This document shows, piece after piece, positions 16,982 through 26,550 of a DNA stretch of 64,000 nucleotides. A program made the translations under genes and the position numbers. The number at the start of each line of letters is the position of its first letter. Position 1 is the first letter of the stretch. The DNA comes from Aquabacterium olei (GTDB lineage Bacteria > Pseudomonadota > Gammaproteobacteria > Burkholderiales > Burkholderiaceae_C): assembly GCF_003100395.1 (NCBI RefSeq), contig NZ_CP029210.1, positions 3,472,001 through 3,536,000 of the forward strand, given 5' to 3'. Below the pieces are notes generated by a model that was given only the letters and a program-made list of their open reading frames with translations, made no database searches and was not told the DNA's origin.

Positions 16982-18178
16982 ATGCGTGAAGCCGTCATCG
17001 TGTCCACCGCACGAACCCCGCTGACCAAGTCGCACCGCGGCGAGTTCAACATCGTGCCCGGCCCCACCCTGGCCTCGTTCGCCGTCCGGGCGGCGGTCGA
17101 CCGCGCCGGCATCGAAGCCGACCTGATCGAGGATGCCATCCTCGGCTGCGGCTACCCCGAAGGCCGCACCGGCCGCAACATCGGCCGCCAGGCCGTGCTC
17201 CGCGCAGGCCTGCCGCTGTCGATTGCCGGCACCACGGTCAACCGCTTCTGTGCATCGGGCCTGCAGGCCGTGGCCATGGCCGCCAGCCGCATCATCGTGG
17301 ACGGTGCCCCGGCCATGATCGCCGGCGGCATCGAGAGCATCTCGGGCATCCGCACCCGTGAAGACGGCGACAGCGGCATCGACCCATGGATCCAGGCGCA
17401 CAAGCCGGCGCTCTACATGACGATGATCGAGACCGCCGACATCGTGGCGCAGCGTTATGGCATCAGCCGGGAGGCCCAGGACCGCTTCTCGGTGGAGAGC
17501 CAGCGCAAGACGGCCGAAGCCCAGGCAGCCGGCCGGTATGCCGACGAGATCATCCCGGTGACCACGACGATGGCCGTGGTCGACAAGGACACCAAGGCCG
17601 TGTCGCACCGCGACGTGACGGTGGACCACGACACCTGCAACCGCCCGGGCACCACCTACGAATCGCTCGCGAAGCTGGAGCCGGTGCGGGGCGCCGACCA
17701 GTTCATCACCGCGGGCAACGCCTCGCAGTTGAGCGACGGCGCCTCGGCCTGCGTGCTGATGGACAGCCGGGAAGCCGAGCGCCGCGGCCTGCAGCCGCTG
17801 GGTGCCTTCCGCGGCATGGCCGTGGCCGGCTGCGAGCCCGATGAAATGGGCATCGGCCCGGTGTTTGCCGTGCCCAAGCTGCTGGCGCGCCACGGCCTCA
17901 CGGTCGACGACATCGACCTGTGGGAGCTCAACGAGGCGTTTGCATCGCAGTCGGTGTACTGCCAGCAGCGCCTGGGCATCCCCGACGAACGCCTGAACGT
18001 CAATGGCGGTGCCATCTCGATCGGCCACCCCTTCGGCATGACCGGTGCGCGGCTGGTGGGCCACGTGCTGCTGGAAGGCCGCCGCCGCAAGGCGCAGAAC
18101 CCGAACGTGAAGTGGGCCGTGGTGACGATGTGCATCGCGGGTGGCATGGGCGCCGCCGGCCTCTTCGAAATCTTCTGA
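16982..18178 (+). CDS. pimB: Acyl-CoA thiolase (PimB-type)
   Basis: A 398-residue thiolase. The nucleophile Cys90 is in [39 protein letters not shown] with the catalytic histidine, and the second cysteine in [10 protein letters not shown] are present. It cleaves 3-ketoacyl-CoA with CoA to release acetyl-CoA; here it would turn 3-ketopimeloyl-CoA into glutaryl-CoA plus acetyl-CoA and probably cleave acetoacetyl-CoA made from crotonyl-CoA. AGGAGA precedes the ATG. The CIAGGMG version of the last motif is common in long-chain and dicarboxyl thiolases. Confidence 0.88.
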   Translation: MREAVIVSTARTPLTKSHRGEFNIVPGPTLASFAVRAAVDRAGIEADLIEDAILGCGYPEGRTGRNIGRQAVLRAGLPLSIAGTTVNRFCASGLQAVAMAASRIIVDGAPAMIAGGIESISGIRTREDGDSGIDPWIQAHKPALYMTMIETADIVAQRYGISREAQDRFSVESQRKTAEAQAAGRYADEIIPVTTTMAVVDKDTKAVSHRDVTVDHDTCNRPGTTYESLAKLEPVRGADQFITAGNASQLSDGASACVLMDSREAERRGLQPLGAFRGMAVAGCEPDEMGIGPVFAVPKLLARHGLTVDDIDLWELNEAFASQSVYCQQRLGIPDERLNVNGGAISIGHPFGMTGARLVGHVLLEGRRRKAQNPNVKWAVVTMCIAGGMGAAGLFEIF

Positions 18179-18202
18179 AGCCCCTCAACCGAGAACGACC
18201 CC

Positions 18203-19402
18203 ATGGACCTGAACCTGACCCCCGAAGAGCAGGCCTTTCGCGCCGAGGTGCGCCGCTTCATCGCCGAGAAGGTGCCGGCCCGCCTCACGGACAAGGTGCG
18301 CCACGGCCAGCACCTGACCAAGGCCGATTACGAAGAATGGCACGCCATCCTCCATGCCCAGGGCTGGCTGGCCAACCACTGGCCCCAGGCATGGGGCGGC
18401 ACCGGCTGGAACGCCGTCGAGAAGTTCATCTTCGAAAACGAATGCGCGCTGGCGTGGTGCCCCCGCACAGTGCCCTTCGGCGTGAACATGCTGGGCCCGG
18501 TGCTGATCAAGTACGGCAACGAAGCGCAGAAGCGGTACTGGCTGCCGCGCATCCTCAGCGGTGAGGACTGGTGGTGCCAGGGCTATTCCGAGCCCGGCGC
18601 CGGCTCCGACCTCGCCTCGGTCAAGACCAGCGCCGTGCGCCAGGGCGACCACTACCTCGTCAACGGCCAGAAGACCTGGACCACGCTGGGCCACCACGCC
18701 AACATGATCTTCTGCCTGGTTCGCACCAACCGCGAAGCCAAGCAGCAGGAGGGCATCAGCTTCCTGCTGATCGACATGGCCAGCCCGGGCATCGAAGTGC
18801 GCCCCATCATCACGCTGGACGGCGAGCACGAGGTCAACGAAGTCTTCTTCACCGACGTGAAGGTGCCGGTCGAGAACCTGGTCGGCGAAGAGAACAAGGG
18901 CTGGACCTGCGCCAAGTACCTCCTGACCTACGAGCGCACCAACATCGCGGGCGTGGGCTTCTCGGTGGCCGCGCTGGCACGCCTGAAGGTGATTGCGCAG
19001 AAGGTGATGAAGAACGGCCGCCCGCTGGCCCAGGACCCGCTGTTCGCGGCCCGCCTGGCCAAGGTCGAGATCGACCTGGAGAACATGAAGACCACCAACC
19101 TGCGTGTGATCGCCGCGGTGGCTGGCGGGGGGGCGCCTGGCGCGGAAAGCTCGATGCTGAAGATCAAGGGCACCGAGATCCGCCAGGAAATCAATGCGCT
19201 GACGCGCCGCGCCATGGGCCCGCATGCCCTGCCCTTCCTGCCCGAGGCGCTGGAGGGCGGTGCCGATGACGACGCCCGCGTCGGCCCGCGCGATGCCGCC
19301 TACGCCGCCGCGCAGTACTTCAACAACCGCAAGCTGTCGATCTTCGGCGGCTCGAACGAAATCCAGAAGAACATCATCTCCAAGATGATCCTGGGCCTGT
19401 GA
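18203..19402 (+). CDS. pimC: Pimeloyl-CoA dehydrogenase large subunit (PimC-type)
   Basis: A 399-residue acyl-CoA dehydrogenase. It has GYSEPGAGSDLASVKT for substrate and flavin binding and a C-terminal IFGGSNEIQKNIISK, where Gly-Gly replaces Glu-Gly at the usual base position. The sequence YERTNIAG on the central helix provides a candidate alternative base glutamate, as in isovaleryl-CoA-type and FadE26-like enzymes. It sits just before pimD, as in R. palustris where PimC and PimD form a two-subunit pimeloyl-CoA dehydrogenase. It forms the 2,3-double bond of pimeloyl-CoA and gives electrons to ETF. Confidence 0.83.
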   Translation: MDLNLTPEEQAFRAEVRRFIAEKVPARLTDKVRHGQHLTKADYEEWHAILHAQGWLANHWPQAWGGTGWNAVEKFIFENECALAWCPRTVPFGVNMLGPVLIKYGNEAQKRYWLPRILSGEDWWCQGYSEPGAGSDLASVKTSAVRQGDHYLVNGQKTWTTLGHHANMIFCLVRTNREAKQQEGISFLLIDMASPGIEVRPIITLDGEHEVNEVFFTDVKVPVENLVGEENKGWTCAKYLLTYERTNIAGVGFSVAALARLKVIAQKVMKNGRPLAQDPLFAARLAKVEIDLENMKTTNLRVIAAVAGGGAPGAESSMLKIKGTEIRQEINALTRRAMGPHALPFLPEALEGGADDDARVGPRDAAYAAAQYFNNRKLSIFGGSNEIQKNIISKMILGL

Positions 19403-19416
19403 GCACGGAGGCACAC

Positions 19417-20574
19417 ATGAACTTCATCCACACCGAAGACCGCCGCATGCTGGCGGACCTGCTGGACCGCTATGTGGCCGAGCAGTACCCGATCGACACC
19501 CGCCACGCCATCACGTCGTCGCCCACGGGCTACAGCGCTGCCCACTGGGACAAGTTTGCCGAGCTGGGCGCCATTGGCGCGCTGTTCTCTGAGGCGGACG
19601 GTGGCTTTGGCGGCACCGGCTTCGACCTGGCGGTCGTGTTCGAGTCGCTCGGGCGCGGCCTGGTGGTCGAGCCCTTTCTGGCGAGCGCCGTGCTGGCCGG
19701 CAGTGCCCTGGCCCACGCCGGCAACGCCGCCCAGCGCGAGCAACTGGCCAGCCTGATCGACGGCAGCCTGATCGCCACGCTGGCCCACGAAGAGGCCGAC
19801 GCCTACTACGCACCCAACCATGTCTCGACCACGGCCACCCGCGATGCCGAAGGCTATGTACTGAACGGCGCCAAGGCTGTCGTGCCGTTTGCCGACCAGG
19901 CTCACACGCTGATCCTGTCGGCCCGCACCGGCGGCAATGTGGCCGATGCGGATGGCATCTCGTTGTTCATCGTGCCGGCGCAGACCCCCGGTCTCACGCT
20001 GCGCGCCTACACCAACATCGACGGCACCCGCGCGGCCGAAGTGACGCTGAACCAGGTTCGCCTGCCGGCCACCGCGCTGCTGGGCGCAGAAGGCCAGGGC
20101 CTGGCCACGCTGGAGCACGCGATCGGCCGCGGCGTCGTGGCCCTGTGCGCCGAGAGCCTGGGCGCGATGGAAGTGGCCAAGCGCCAGACCATCGACTACC
20201 TGCAAACCCGCAAGCAGTTCGGCAAGCCCATCGGCAGCTTCCAGGCGCTGCAGCACCGCATGGCCACCGTGCTGCTGGAGATCGAACAGGCCCGATCGGC
20301 CGTGATCAACGCCGCGGCGGTGCTGGACAACCTCGACCGCACCGAGCGTGAACGCGCGCTGTCGGCCGCCAAGTACAGCATCGGCCGCATCGGCACCCTG
20401 GTGGCCGAAGAGGCGATCCAGTTGCACGGCGGCATCGGCATGACCTGGGAACTGCCCTTGCCGCACTACGCCAAGCGCCTCATCATGATCGACCACCAGC
20501 TGGGCGACGAGGACCACCACCTGGCGCGCTTCATCGCGTTGGGCCAGCAGGCCGACGCCACACTGGCCGCCTGA
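19417..20574 (+). CDS. pimD: Pimeloyl-CoA dehydrogenase small subunit (PimD-type)
   Basis: A 385-residue acyl-CoA dehydrogenase-like protein. The ATG at 19417 is favoured over a GTG at 19399 that overlaps the pimC stop, because GGAGG lies six bases before 19417. The middle domain is divergent and lacks the usual TEPxxGSD loop, having ATLAHEEADAYYAPN instead. The C-terminal helix region has RKQFGKPIGSFQALQHRMA and EEAIQLHGGIGMTWELPL, so no glutamate occupies the standard base position. This fits a partner subunit that contributes flavin and dimer contacts rather than an independent enzyme. Confidence 0.82.
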   Translation: MNFIHTEDRRMLADLLDRYVAEQYPIDTRHAITSSPTGYSAAHWDKFAELGAIGALFSEADGGFGGTGFDLAVVFESLGRGLVVEPFLASAVLAGSALAHAGNAAQREQLASLIDGSLIATLAHEEADAYYAPNHVSTTATRDAEGYVLNGAKAVVPFADQAHTLILSARTGGNVADADGISLFIVPAQTPGLTLRAYTNIDGTRAAEVTLNQVRLPATALLGAEGQGLATLEHAIGRGVVALCAESLGAMEVAKRQTIDYLQTRKQFGKPIGSFQALQHRMATVLLEIEQARSAVINAAAVLDNLDRTERERALSAAKYSIGRIGTLVAEEAIQLHGGIGMTWELPLPHYAKRLIMIDHQLGDEDHHLARFIALGQQADATLAA

Positions 20575-20610
20575 AGCGGGCACGTCCCAGCATCACCACC
20601 GGATCACGAC

Positions 20611-21804
20611 ATGAGCCAGAACAAAGCCACCTTCAACTGGGCCGACCCGCTGCTGCTGGACGACCAGCTGACCGATGAGGAACGCATGGTGCGCGACGCC
20701 GCGTGCGCCTACGCGCAAGACAAGCTGCTGCCCCGCGTGCTCGAGGCCTTTCGGCACGAGCGCACCGACCCGGCCATCTTTCGGGAGATGGGCGAGCTGG
20801 GCCTGCTTGGGCCCACCATCCCGACCGAGTACGGCGGCGCCGGCCTGAATTACGTGAGCTACGGCCTGATCGCGCGCGAGGTGGAGCGCGTGGACAGCGG
20901 CTACCGCTCGATGATGAGCGTGCAGTCCTCGCTGGTCATGGTGCCCATCAACGCGTTCGGCAACGAAGCAACGAAGCGGAAGTACCTGCCGAAGCTCGCC
21001 ACGGGCGAATTCATCGGGTGCTTCGGCCTGACCGAGCCGAACCACGGCTCCGACCCGGCCAGCATGCTGACGCGCGCCACCCGGGTGGACGGCGGCTACA
21101 CGCTGCGCGGCAGCAAGATGTGGATCAGCAATTCGCCGATTGCCGACGTGTTCGTGGTGTGGGCGCAGTGTGAAGAGAACGGCAAGGACCAGATCCGCGG
21201 CTTCGTGCTGGAGAAGGGCTGGAAGGGCCTGAGCGCGCCGGCCATCCACGGCAAGGTGGGGCTGCGTGCCAGCATCACCGGCGAGATCGTGATGGACGAC
21301 GTCTTCGTGCCGGAAGAAAACGCCTTCCCCGAGGTGCGTGGCCTCAAGGGCCCGTTCACCTGCCTGAACAGCGCACGCTACGGGATCTCGTGGGGCGCGA
21401 TGGGCGCGGCCGAAGACTGCTGGTTCCGCGCACGTCAGTATGTGCTCGACCGCAAGCAGTTCGGCAAGCCGCTGGCGGCCAACCAGCTGATCCAGAAGAA
21501 GCTGGCCGACATGCAGACCGAGATCGCGCTGGGCCTGCAGGGCAGCCTGCGCCTGGGCCGACTCAAGGACGAAGGCAAGGCCGCGGTCGAGATCACCTCG
21601 ATCATGAAGCGCAACAACTGCGGCAAGGCGCTCGACATCGCCCGTCTGGCGCGCGACATGATGGGCGGCAACGGCATCAGCGACGAGTTCGGTGTGGCAC
21701 GGCACCTCGTCAACCTCGAGGTGGTCAACACCTACGAAGGCACGCACGACATCCACGCGCTGATCCTGGGCCGCGCCCAGACGGGCATCCAGGCCTTCTT
21801 CTGA
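20611..21804 (+). CDS. gcdH: Glutaryl-CoA dehydrogenase (decarboxylating), copy in the pim operon
   Basis: A 397-residue acyl-CoA dehydrogenase with the glutaryl-CoA dehydrogenase signature: Arg99 in [10 protein letters not shown] for the distal carboxylate and base Glu376 in [16 protein letters not shown]. It follows pimD by 36 bases and completes the path from pimeloyl-CoA to crotonyl-CoA. It is strikingly similar to the copy at 6654-7847, identical over long stretches, with most differences in the first 60 residues and near the C-terminus. The two are therefore paralogues placed in two separately regulated operons. Confidence 0.9.
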   Translation: MSQNKATFNWADPLLLDDQLTDEERMVRDAACAYAQDKLLPRVLEAFRHERTDPAIFREMGELGLLGPTIPTEYGGAGLNYVSYGLIAREVERVDSGYRSMMSVQSSLVMVPINAFGNEATKRKYLPKLATGEFIGCFGLTEPNHGSDPASMLTRATRVDGGYTLRGSKMWISNSPIADVFVVWAQCEENGKDQIRGFVLEKGWKGLSAPAIHGKVGLRASITGEIVMDDVFVPEENAFPEVRGLKGPFTCLNSARYGISWGAMGAAEDCWFRARQYVLDRKQFGKPLAANQLIQKKLADMQTEIALGLQGSLRLGRLKDEGKAAVEITSIMKRNNCGKALDIARLARDMMGGNGISDEFGVARHLVNLEVVNTYEGTHDIHALILGRAQTGIQAFF

Positions 21805-21819
21805 TCGGCCCCGCGGCGG

Positions 21820-22470
21820 TCAGCCCCCGCGCAGGTACGCGCTGACCGCCGCCTTCACCTCATCCCCCAAGGCTTCGCCATCCACTGCTGGCCCTTGGGT
21901 GATGAGGCTCTGCGTCATCCAGCCATAGACGATGGCGTGGATCATCCTCGCCTTCAGCGGCTGCAGCGCCACCGGCATGGCGTCGCTGGCCGACGCCAGC
22001 GCCTGCTGCCACAGCGATACGAACTGCTCGTAGTGCTTGCTGTAGGCCGTGCGGCTGGACACCTGGCGCTCCAGCACGAACAGCTCGGCCCACCGCGGGA
22101 TGTCACTCAGGATGCGATCGACCTGATCGTCGATCAGGGCAGCTGCCAGCACCTGCGTCGGCACGCCACGGTGCCGCTCGGCACACGCCGCCATCGCGAT
22201 GGCCAGCTGCTTGACGTGCATGTGGATCGTCAAGGCCGCCAGCGCGTCCTTGTTGGCGACGTAGTCGTAAAACGTGCCGATGCCGACACCGGCCACCGCC
22301 GCGATCTCGCGGATCGTCGCCTTCGCGTAGCCCTTGTCCATCAAAACCCGAACAAAGGCCTCCTGCAGCGCCTCGGAGCTCAGGTGCGCGCGCTGCTGGC
22401 GCGGCTTGCGGCGCGTGGGGCCCGAAAGCCGAACACCTGACTCGGTCGCCTTTCCTAGAATTTTTGCCAT
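21820..22470 (-). CDS. TetR-family transcriptional regulator
   Basis: A 216-residue TetR regulator. The helix-turn-helix is at about residues 45-70: ATIREIAAVAGVGIGTFYDY, followed by a helical ligand domain. The start at 22470 is chosen since it gives a normal N-terminal tail; a longer frame would run into the divergent gene. It is divergent from the AidB-like gene with 68 bases between the starts, which contain the short palindrome CCGATCGG. It most likely controls that neighbour. It ends 15 bases from the convergent gcdH stop. The ligand may be an acyl-CoA (inference from context). Confidence 0.85.
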   Translation of the reverse strand: MAKILGKATESGVRLSGPTRRKPRQQRAHLSSEALQEAFVRVLMDKGYAKATIREIAAVAGVGIGTFYDYVANKDALAALTIHMHVKQLAIAMAACAERHRGVPTQVLAAALIDDQVDRILSDIPRWAELFVLERQVSSRTAYSKHYEQFVSLWQQALASASDAMPVALQPLKARMIHAIVYGWMTQSLITQGPAVDGEALGDEVKAAVSAYLRGG

Positions 22471-22538
22471 GACAACAAGCCCGATCGGTGGGATGCGCGG
22501 TGTGCAGGCCCCGATCATGAAGCAAGCCGGAGACAAGC

Positions 22539-24182
22539 ATGGATTGGCACACACACGAAGTCAGCAACCAGTTCGACGAGTGGACGGACTACAACCTGCT
22601 CACCACCGACCGCCCCATGCTGGACGCGCTGGAGCGTGCCGGCGCGCAGGCCTTCACCGCCGACCTGGCGCAGTACGCCGCACGGCTCGGCCAGGCCGAC
22701 ACCTTCGTACTGGGTGACGAGGCCAACCGCCACACGCCCGAGCTCAAGGCCTTCGATGCGCGCGGCCGCCGCATCAACCAGGTCATCTTCCACCCCAGCT
22801 GGCACGCGCTGATGGCGATGTACCGCGAGCAGGGCCTCATCGCCCTGCCCTTCGCCAGCGGGGCCCGAGGCCGCTGGACGGCCTGGGCGGCGGGCTTCTA
22901 CCTGCACACCCAGGTGGAAGCGGGCACCCTGTGCCCCGCCACGATGACCCAGGCCGCCATCCCGCTGCTGGCGCGCGAGCCCCTGTTGCGCGACACCTGC
23001 CTGCCCTTGCTGATGAGCACCGCCTACGACCCGCGCGACCTGCCGCTGGCGCAGAAGCAATCCATCTGGATCGGCATGGGCATGACCGAAAAGCAGGGCG
23101 GCTCCGACGTGCGGGCCAACACCACGCAGGCCACGCCCATCGGCACGTCCGACCGCGAGTTCACGCTGCGCGGCCACAAGTGGTTCTTCTCGGCGCCGAT
23201 GTGCGATGCCCACCTGGTGGTTGCCAAGACACCGGACGGCAGCCCCTCGTGCTTCTTCGTGCCGCGCTGGCGCCCCGATGGCACGCGCAACGCGGTCGAG
23301 GTGCAGCGCCTGAAAAGCAAGGTGGGCAACCGCAGCAATTCGAGCAGCGAGGTCGAGTTCAAGGACGCGTACGGGGTGCTGATGGGCGAGCCGGGCCGTG
23401 GCATCCCGACCATCATCGAGATGGCCACCTACACGCGCCTCAACTGCGTGGTGGGCAGCGCGGGCATGGTGCGGCAGGGCCTCGTGCAGAGCCTGGCCTA
23501 CACACGCCGGCGCCGCGCCTTCGGTCGCCTGCTGGCCGACCAGCCGCTGATGCAATCGGTGCTGACCGACCTGGCATTGGAAAACGAGGCCAACGTCGTG
23601 CTGATGACGCGCCTGGCCCAGGCCTACGAGCATGACGACACGCCGCTCGAGAAGGCCTGGAAGCGCATCATGACGCCGGCCGCCAAGTTCTGGGTCTGCA
23701 AGCGCGCCGTCGAGGTCACCGGCGAAACCATGGAGGTGTTCGGCGGCAACGGCTACGTCGAGGACGGCCAGATGGGCCGCCTGTTCCGCGAGGCGCCGGT
23801 CAACTCGATCTGGGAAGGCTCGGGCAACGTGATGTGCCTGGATGTGCTGCGCGCGATCGCCAAGGACCCCGCCTCGGCGCTGGCCCTGCTCGACGACCTG
23901 CGGCAGATGGCGCACGACGACCGCGCGCTGGTTCAGGCGCTGCGCGCGCTGCAGTCGATGCTGCAGACCGATCCTGCGCAGCTCGAGGCGCTCGGCCGCG
24001 TTCTGGCGCAGCGCCTGGCCGTCGCCGCACAGGCCTGCCTGCTGCGGCAGCACGCCCCCGGCTTCGTGGCCGATGCCTTCATCGCGACGCGGCTGGGCGA
24101 GCGCTGGGGTAGCGTGGTCGGCAGCATCGACACGCGGGGCCTCGCTGTGCGCGAACTGCTGGAGCGCGCGCTGCCTGCATGA
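22539..24182 (+). CDS. AidB-like acyl-CoA dehydrogenase
   Basis: A 547-residue flavoprotein of the AidB branch of acyl-CoA dehydrogenases. Typical are GMGMTEKQGGSDVRANTT, RLNCVVGSAGMVRQGLVQ, RRAFGRLLADQPLMQSVL and the C-terminal FGGNGYVEDGQMGRLFREAP with NSIWEGSGNVMCLDVLRA. E. coli AidB has weak isovaleryl-CoA dehydrogenase activity, binds DNA and belongs to the alkylation response. Bacterial relatives next to acyl-CoA genes may simply be metabolic. GGAGA lies just before the ATG. The divergent TetR gene suggests induction by a metabolite rather than by Ada. Confidence 0.85.
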   Translation: MDWHTHEVSNQFDEWTDYNLLTTDRPMLDALERAGAQAFTADLAQYAARLGQADTFVLGDEANRHTPELKAFDARGRRINQVIFHPSWHALMAMYREQGLIALPFASGARGRWTAWAAGFYLHTQVEAGTLCPATMTQAAIPLLAREPLLRDTCLPLLMSTAYDPRDLPLAQKQSIWIGMGMTEKQGGSDVRANTTQATPIGTSDREFTLRGHKWFFSAPMCDAHLVVAKTPDGSPSCFFVPRWRPDGTRNAVEVQRLKSKVGNRSNSSSEVEFKDAYGVLMGEPGRGIPTIIEMATYTRLNCVVGSAGMVRQGLVQSLAYTRRRRAFGRLLADQPLMQSVLTDLALENEANVVLMTRLAQAYEHDDTPLEKAWKRIMTPAAKFWVCKRAVEVTGETMEVFGGNGYVEDGQMGRLFREAPVNSIWEGSGNVMCLDVLRAIAKDPASALALLDDLRQMAHDDRALVQALRALQSMLQTDPAQLEALGRVLAQRLAVAAQACLLRQHAPGFVADAFIATRLGERWGSVVGSIDTRGLAVRELLERALPA

Positions 24183-24320
24183 CGGGACGGTGCAATGGGC
24201 AGTGGGCCCCGTGCGCGAGGATGCACGACCGCTCTGGCAGTGGGGATGATTTCTGGGGATGGGTGGTCGCCAGCCCACACTCGAGAATGGTTTCCACCAC
24301 GCACAAACTCCGGGGCCACC

Positions 24321-25040
24321 ATGAAGCCACTGCTCGCCACCCTCACCCTCTTCCTGTCCACGATGCCGGCGATGGCCGCCACCCCCCTGGCCAGCTGGGA
24401 CTTCAACAGCGATGACGGCTTGGTCAACACGGGCTCGCTCACGCCATCTGAAGGCGCCGGCACGCTGTTGTTGACCGGGGGCACCAGCAGCCTGTTCACT
24501 TCTGGCTCACCGCTCGACCCGGCCGGCTTCCCGCTCGACAGCGGCTGGTCTGTCGGCGGCTATCCGGCACAAGGCACGTTGTCGGGCACGGCCGGGTTCG
24601 AGGGGCACGTCTCCTCGGTCGGACACAAGCAACTGACGCTGTCGTTCGACTACAAGACGCAGCCGAGCGGCAACAAGTGGTTTCTGACGCAGGCCACCGC
24701 CGATGGCGGCGTCTCATGGACCGACGTGGCCACCTTCGGTGTGGCCGCGGCCGACCAGTGGTTCACGGCCAGCTTCGACGTGTCTGCTGCACTGCCAGCG
24801 GTGGCAAACCAGGCTGGCTTCGCCTTCCGTGTCGTTGCCGTCTTCGAGCCCGGCACCCTGGCGTACGAGGCCGCGGAGGCCGGCTACAACGGTGACTTCG
24901 GACTCGTCATCGACCGGCTGACCGTGCAGGCCACGCCGGTGCCCGAAACCGACGCGGCCTGGCTGGCCATGGCCGGCCTCGGCCTCGTGGGCGGCCTGCG
25001 CCGGCGCAGGCGCCAGACGGCCACACGCGTGCGGCCGTGA
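24321..25040 (+). CDS. PEP-CTERM sorting-domain protein (exported)
   Basis: A 239-residue exported protein. It has an N-terminal signal peptide (MKPLLATLTLFLSTMPAMAA) and a C-terminal tripartite sorting signal: VPETDAAW, a hydrophobic stretch and the Arg-rich tail LRRRRRQ. The motif is a Val-Pro-Glu-Thr variant of the usual Val-Pro-Glu-Pro. The middle part, with WDFNSDDG near the start and DFGLVIDRLTVQA near the end, resembles the beta-sandwich domains common in PEP-CTERM surface proteins. Processing would require an exosortase encoded elsewhere. Its function is unknown. It runs convergent with dbpA, 12 bases away. Confidence 0.8.
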   Translation: MKPLLATLTLFLSTMPAMAATPLASWDFNSDDGLVNTGSLTPSEGAGTLLLTGGTSSLFTSGSPLDPAGFPLDSGWSVGGYPAQGTLSGTAGFEGHVSSVGHKQLTLSFDYKTQPSGNKWFLTQATADGGVSWTDVATFGVAAADQWFTASFDVSAALPAVANQAGFAFRVVAVFEPGTLAYEAAEAGYNGDFGLVIDRLTVQATPVPETDAAWLAMAGLGLVGGLRRRRRQTATRVRP

Positions 25041-25052
25041 CACGGCGGCGGC

Positions 25053-26504
25053 TTACAGCGCCCGCACCTTCACCGACTTGCCCTTGACCTTGCCACCCTG
25101 CAGGCCCTTCAAGGCCTTGTCGGCAATCGCCCGGTCCACCGCCACATAGGTCGAGAACTCGTTGACGTTGATCTTGCCGATCTGGGCGCCGTCAAAGCCG
25201 AGGTCCTTGGTGAGTGCGCCCAGCACGTCACCCGGGCGGATCTTCTCCTTGCGCCCACCGAGGATCTGCAGGGTCACCCGCGGCGGGCGCAGCGGCTCCC
25301 GTTCGGTCGAAGGCGTCAGCTCGCTCAAGGGGTGCCATTCGCTGGCACGGCCCTGCATCTGGTCGATGCGGCCCACACGGCCCATCTCGTCCATGCTGGC
25401 CAGGCTGAAGGCCCAGCCCGATTCGCCGGCGCGGCCGGTGCGGCCCACACGGTGCGTGTGCACCTCCACATCGGGCGTGATGTCGACGTTGATGACGGCT
25501 TCGAGCTGCGCGATGTCCAGGCCGCGCGCCGCCACGTCGGTGGCCACCAGCACGCTGCAGCTGCCATTGGCAAAGCGCACCAGCACCTGATCGCGGTCAC
25601 GCTGGTCGAGGTCGCCATGCAGCTCCAGCGCGACGATGCCCTGTGCCTGCAGAACGTCCACCAGATCACGGCATTGCTGCTTGGTGTTGCAGAACGCGAT
25701 GGTGCTGGCCGGGCGGAAGTGGTCGAGCAGCAGGCCCACGGCGTGCAAGCGCTCGGCCTCTTTCACCTCGTAGAAGCGCTGGCGGATGCGGCTGGTGTCG
25801 TGGCGCTCGGCCAGCTTCACTTCCTGCGGATCGCGCATGAAGCGGCGCGCCAGCTTGTCCACGCCTTCGGGGTAGGTGGCCGAGAACAGCAGCGTCTGGC
25901 GCTGCTTCGGCGCCTGGGCCACCACCTGCGCGATGTCATCGGCAAAGCCCATGTCGAGCATGCGATCGGCCTCGTCCAGCACCAGCGTCTGCAGCGCCTC
26001 GAGGTTCAGCGTCTCGCGCGCCAGGTGGTCGAGCACGCGGCCCGGCGTGCCCACGATGATGTGGGCACCGTGCTCCAGGCTGGCCAGCTGCGGTCGGATG
26101 GGGCTGCCACCACACAGGGTCACGACCTTGATGTTGTCTTCGGCCCGCGCCAGGCGGCGGATCTCGGTGGTGACCTGGTCGGCCAGCTCGCGCGTGGGGC
26201 ACAGCACCAGCGCCTGCACCGCAAAGCGCCGCGGGTTCAGCGAGGTCAGCAGGGGAAGGCCGAAGGCCACGGTCTTGCCGCTGCCGGTCTTGGCCTGCGC
26301 GATCAGATCCTTGCCGGCCAGCGCCAGCGGCAGGCTGGCCGCCTGGATGGGCGTCATGGCCAGATAGCCCAGCGTCTGCAGGTTGGCCTGCATGGCCTCC
26401 GACAGGGGCAGTTGCTGGAAGGACGGGCCGCTGACGGCGGCGGGCGTGGCCGGATGGGCCGACGCCGGGGTCGCCGGGTTGGCCGGCGAAGAAAAGGTGT
26501 TCAT
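25053..26504 (-). CDS. dbpA: ATP-dependent RNA helicase DbpA
   Basis: A 483-residue DEAD-box helicase. Visible are the Q motif region LGYLAMTPIQ, motif I AKTGSGKT, PTRELA, TPGRVLDHL, the VLDEADRMLD motif II, SAT, and HRVGRTGRAG. The C-terminal 75 residues form the DbpA RNA-binding domain (LQILGGRKEKIRPGDVLGAL). In E. coli DbpA is activated by hairpin 92 of 23S rRNA and acts late in 50S subunit assembly. An Ala/Pro-rich tail of about 30 residues precedes the core. It appears to be a stand-alone gene. Confidence 0.93.
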   Translation of the reverse strand: MNTFSSPANPATPASAHPATPAAVSGPSFQQLPLSEAMQANLQTLGYLAMTPIQAASLPLALAGKDLIAQAKTGSGKTVAFGLPLLTSLNPRRFAVQALVLCPTRELADQVTTEIRRLARAEDNIKVVTLCGGSPIRPQLASLEHGAHIIVGTPGRVLDHLARETLNLEALQTLVLDEADRMLDMGFADDIAQVVAQAPKQRQTLLFSATYPEGVDKLARRFMRDPQEVKLAERHDTSRIRQRFYEVKEAERLHAVGLLLDHFRPASTIAFCNTKQQCRDLVDVLQAQGIVALELHGDLDQRDRDQVLVRFANGSCSVLVATDVAARGLDIAQLEAVINVDITPDVEVHTHRVGRTGRAGESGWAFSLASMDEMGRVGRIDQMQGRASEWHPLSELTPSTEREPLRPPRVTLQILGGRKEKIRPGDVLGALTKDLGFDGAQIGKINVNEFSTYVAVDRAIADKALKGLQGGKVKGKSVKVRAL

Positions 26505-26550
26505 GCGCGATTATCCGGGATCGCGCGCGTTTCGGGGGGCCGGCGGCGAT

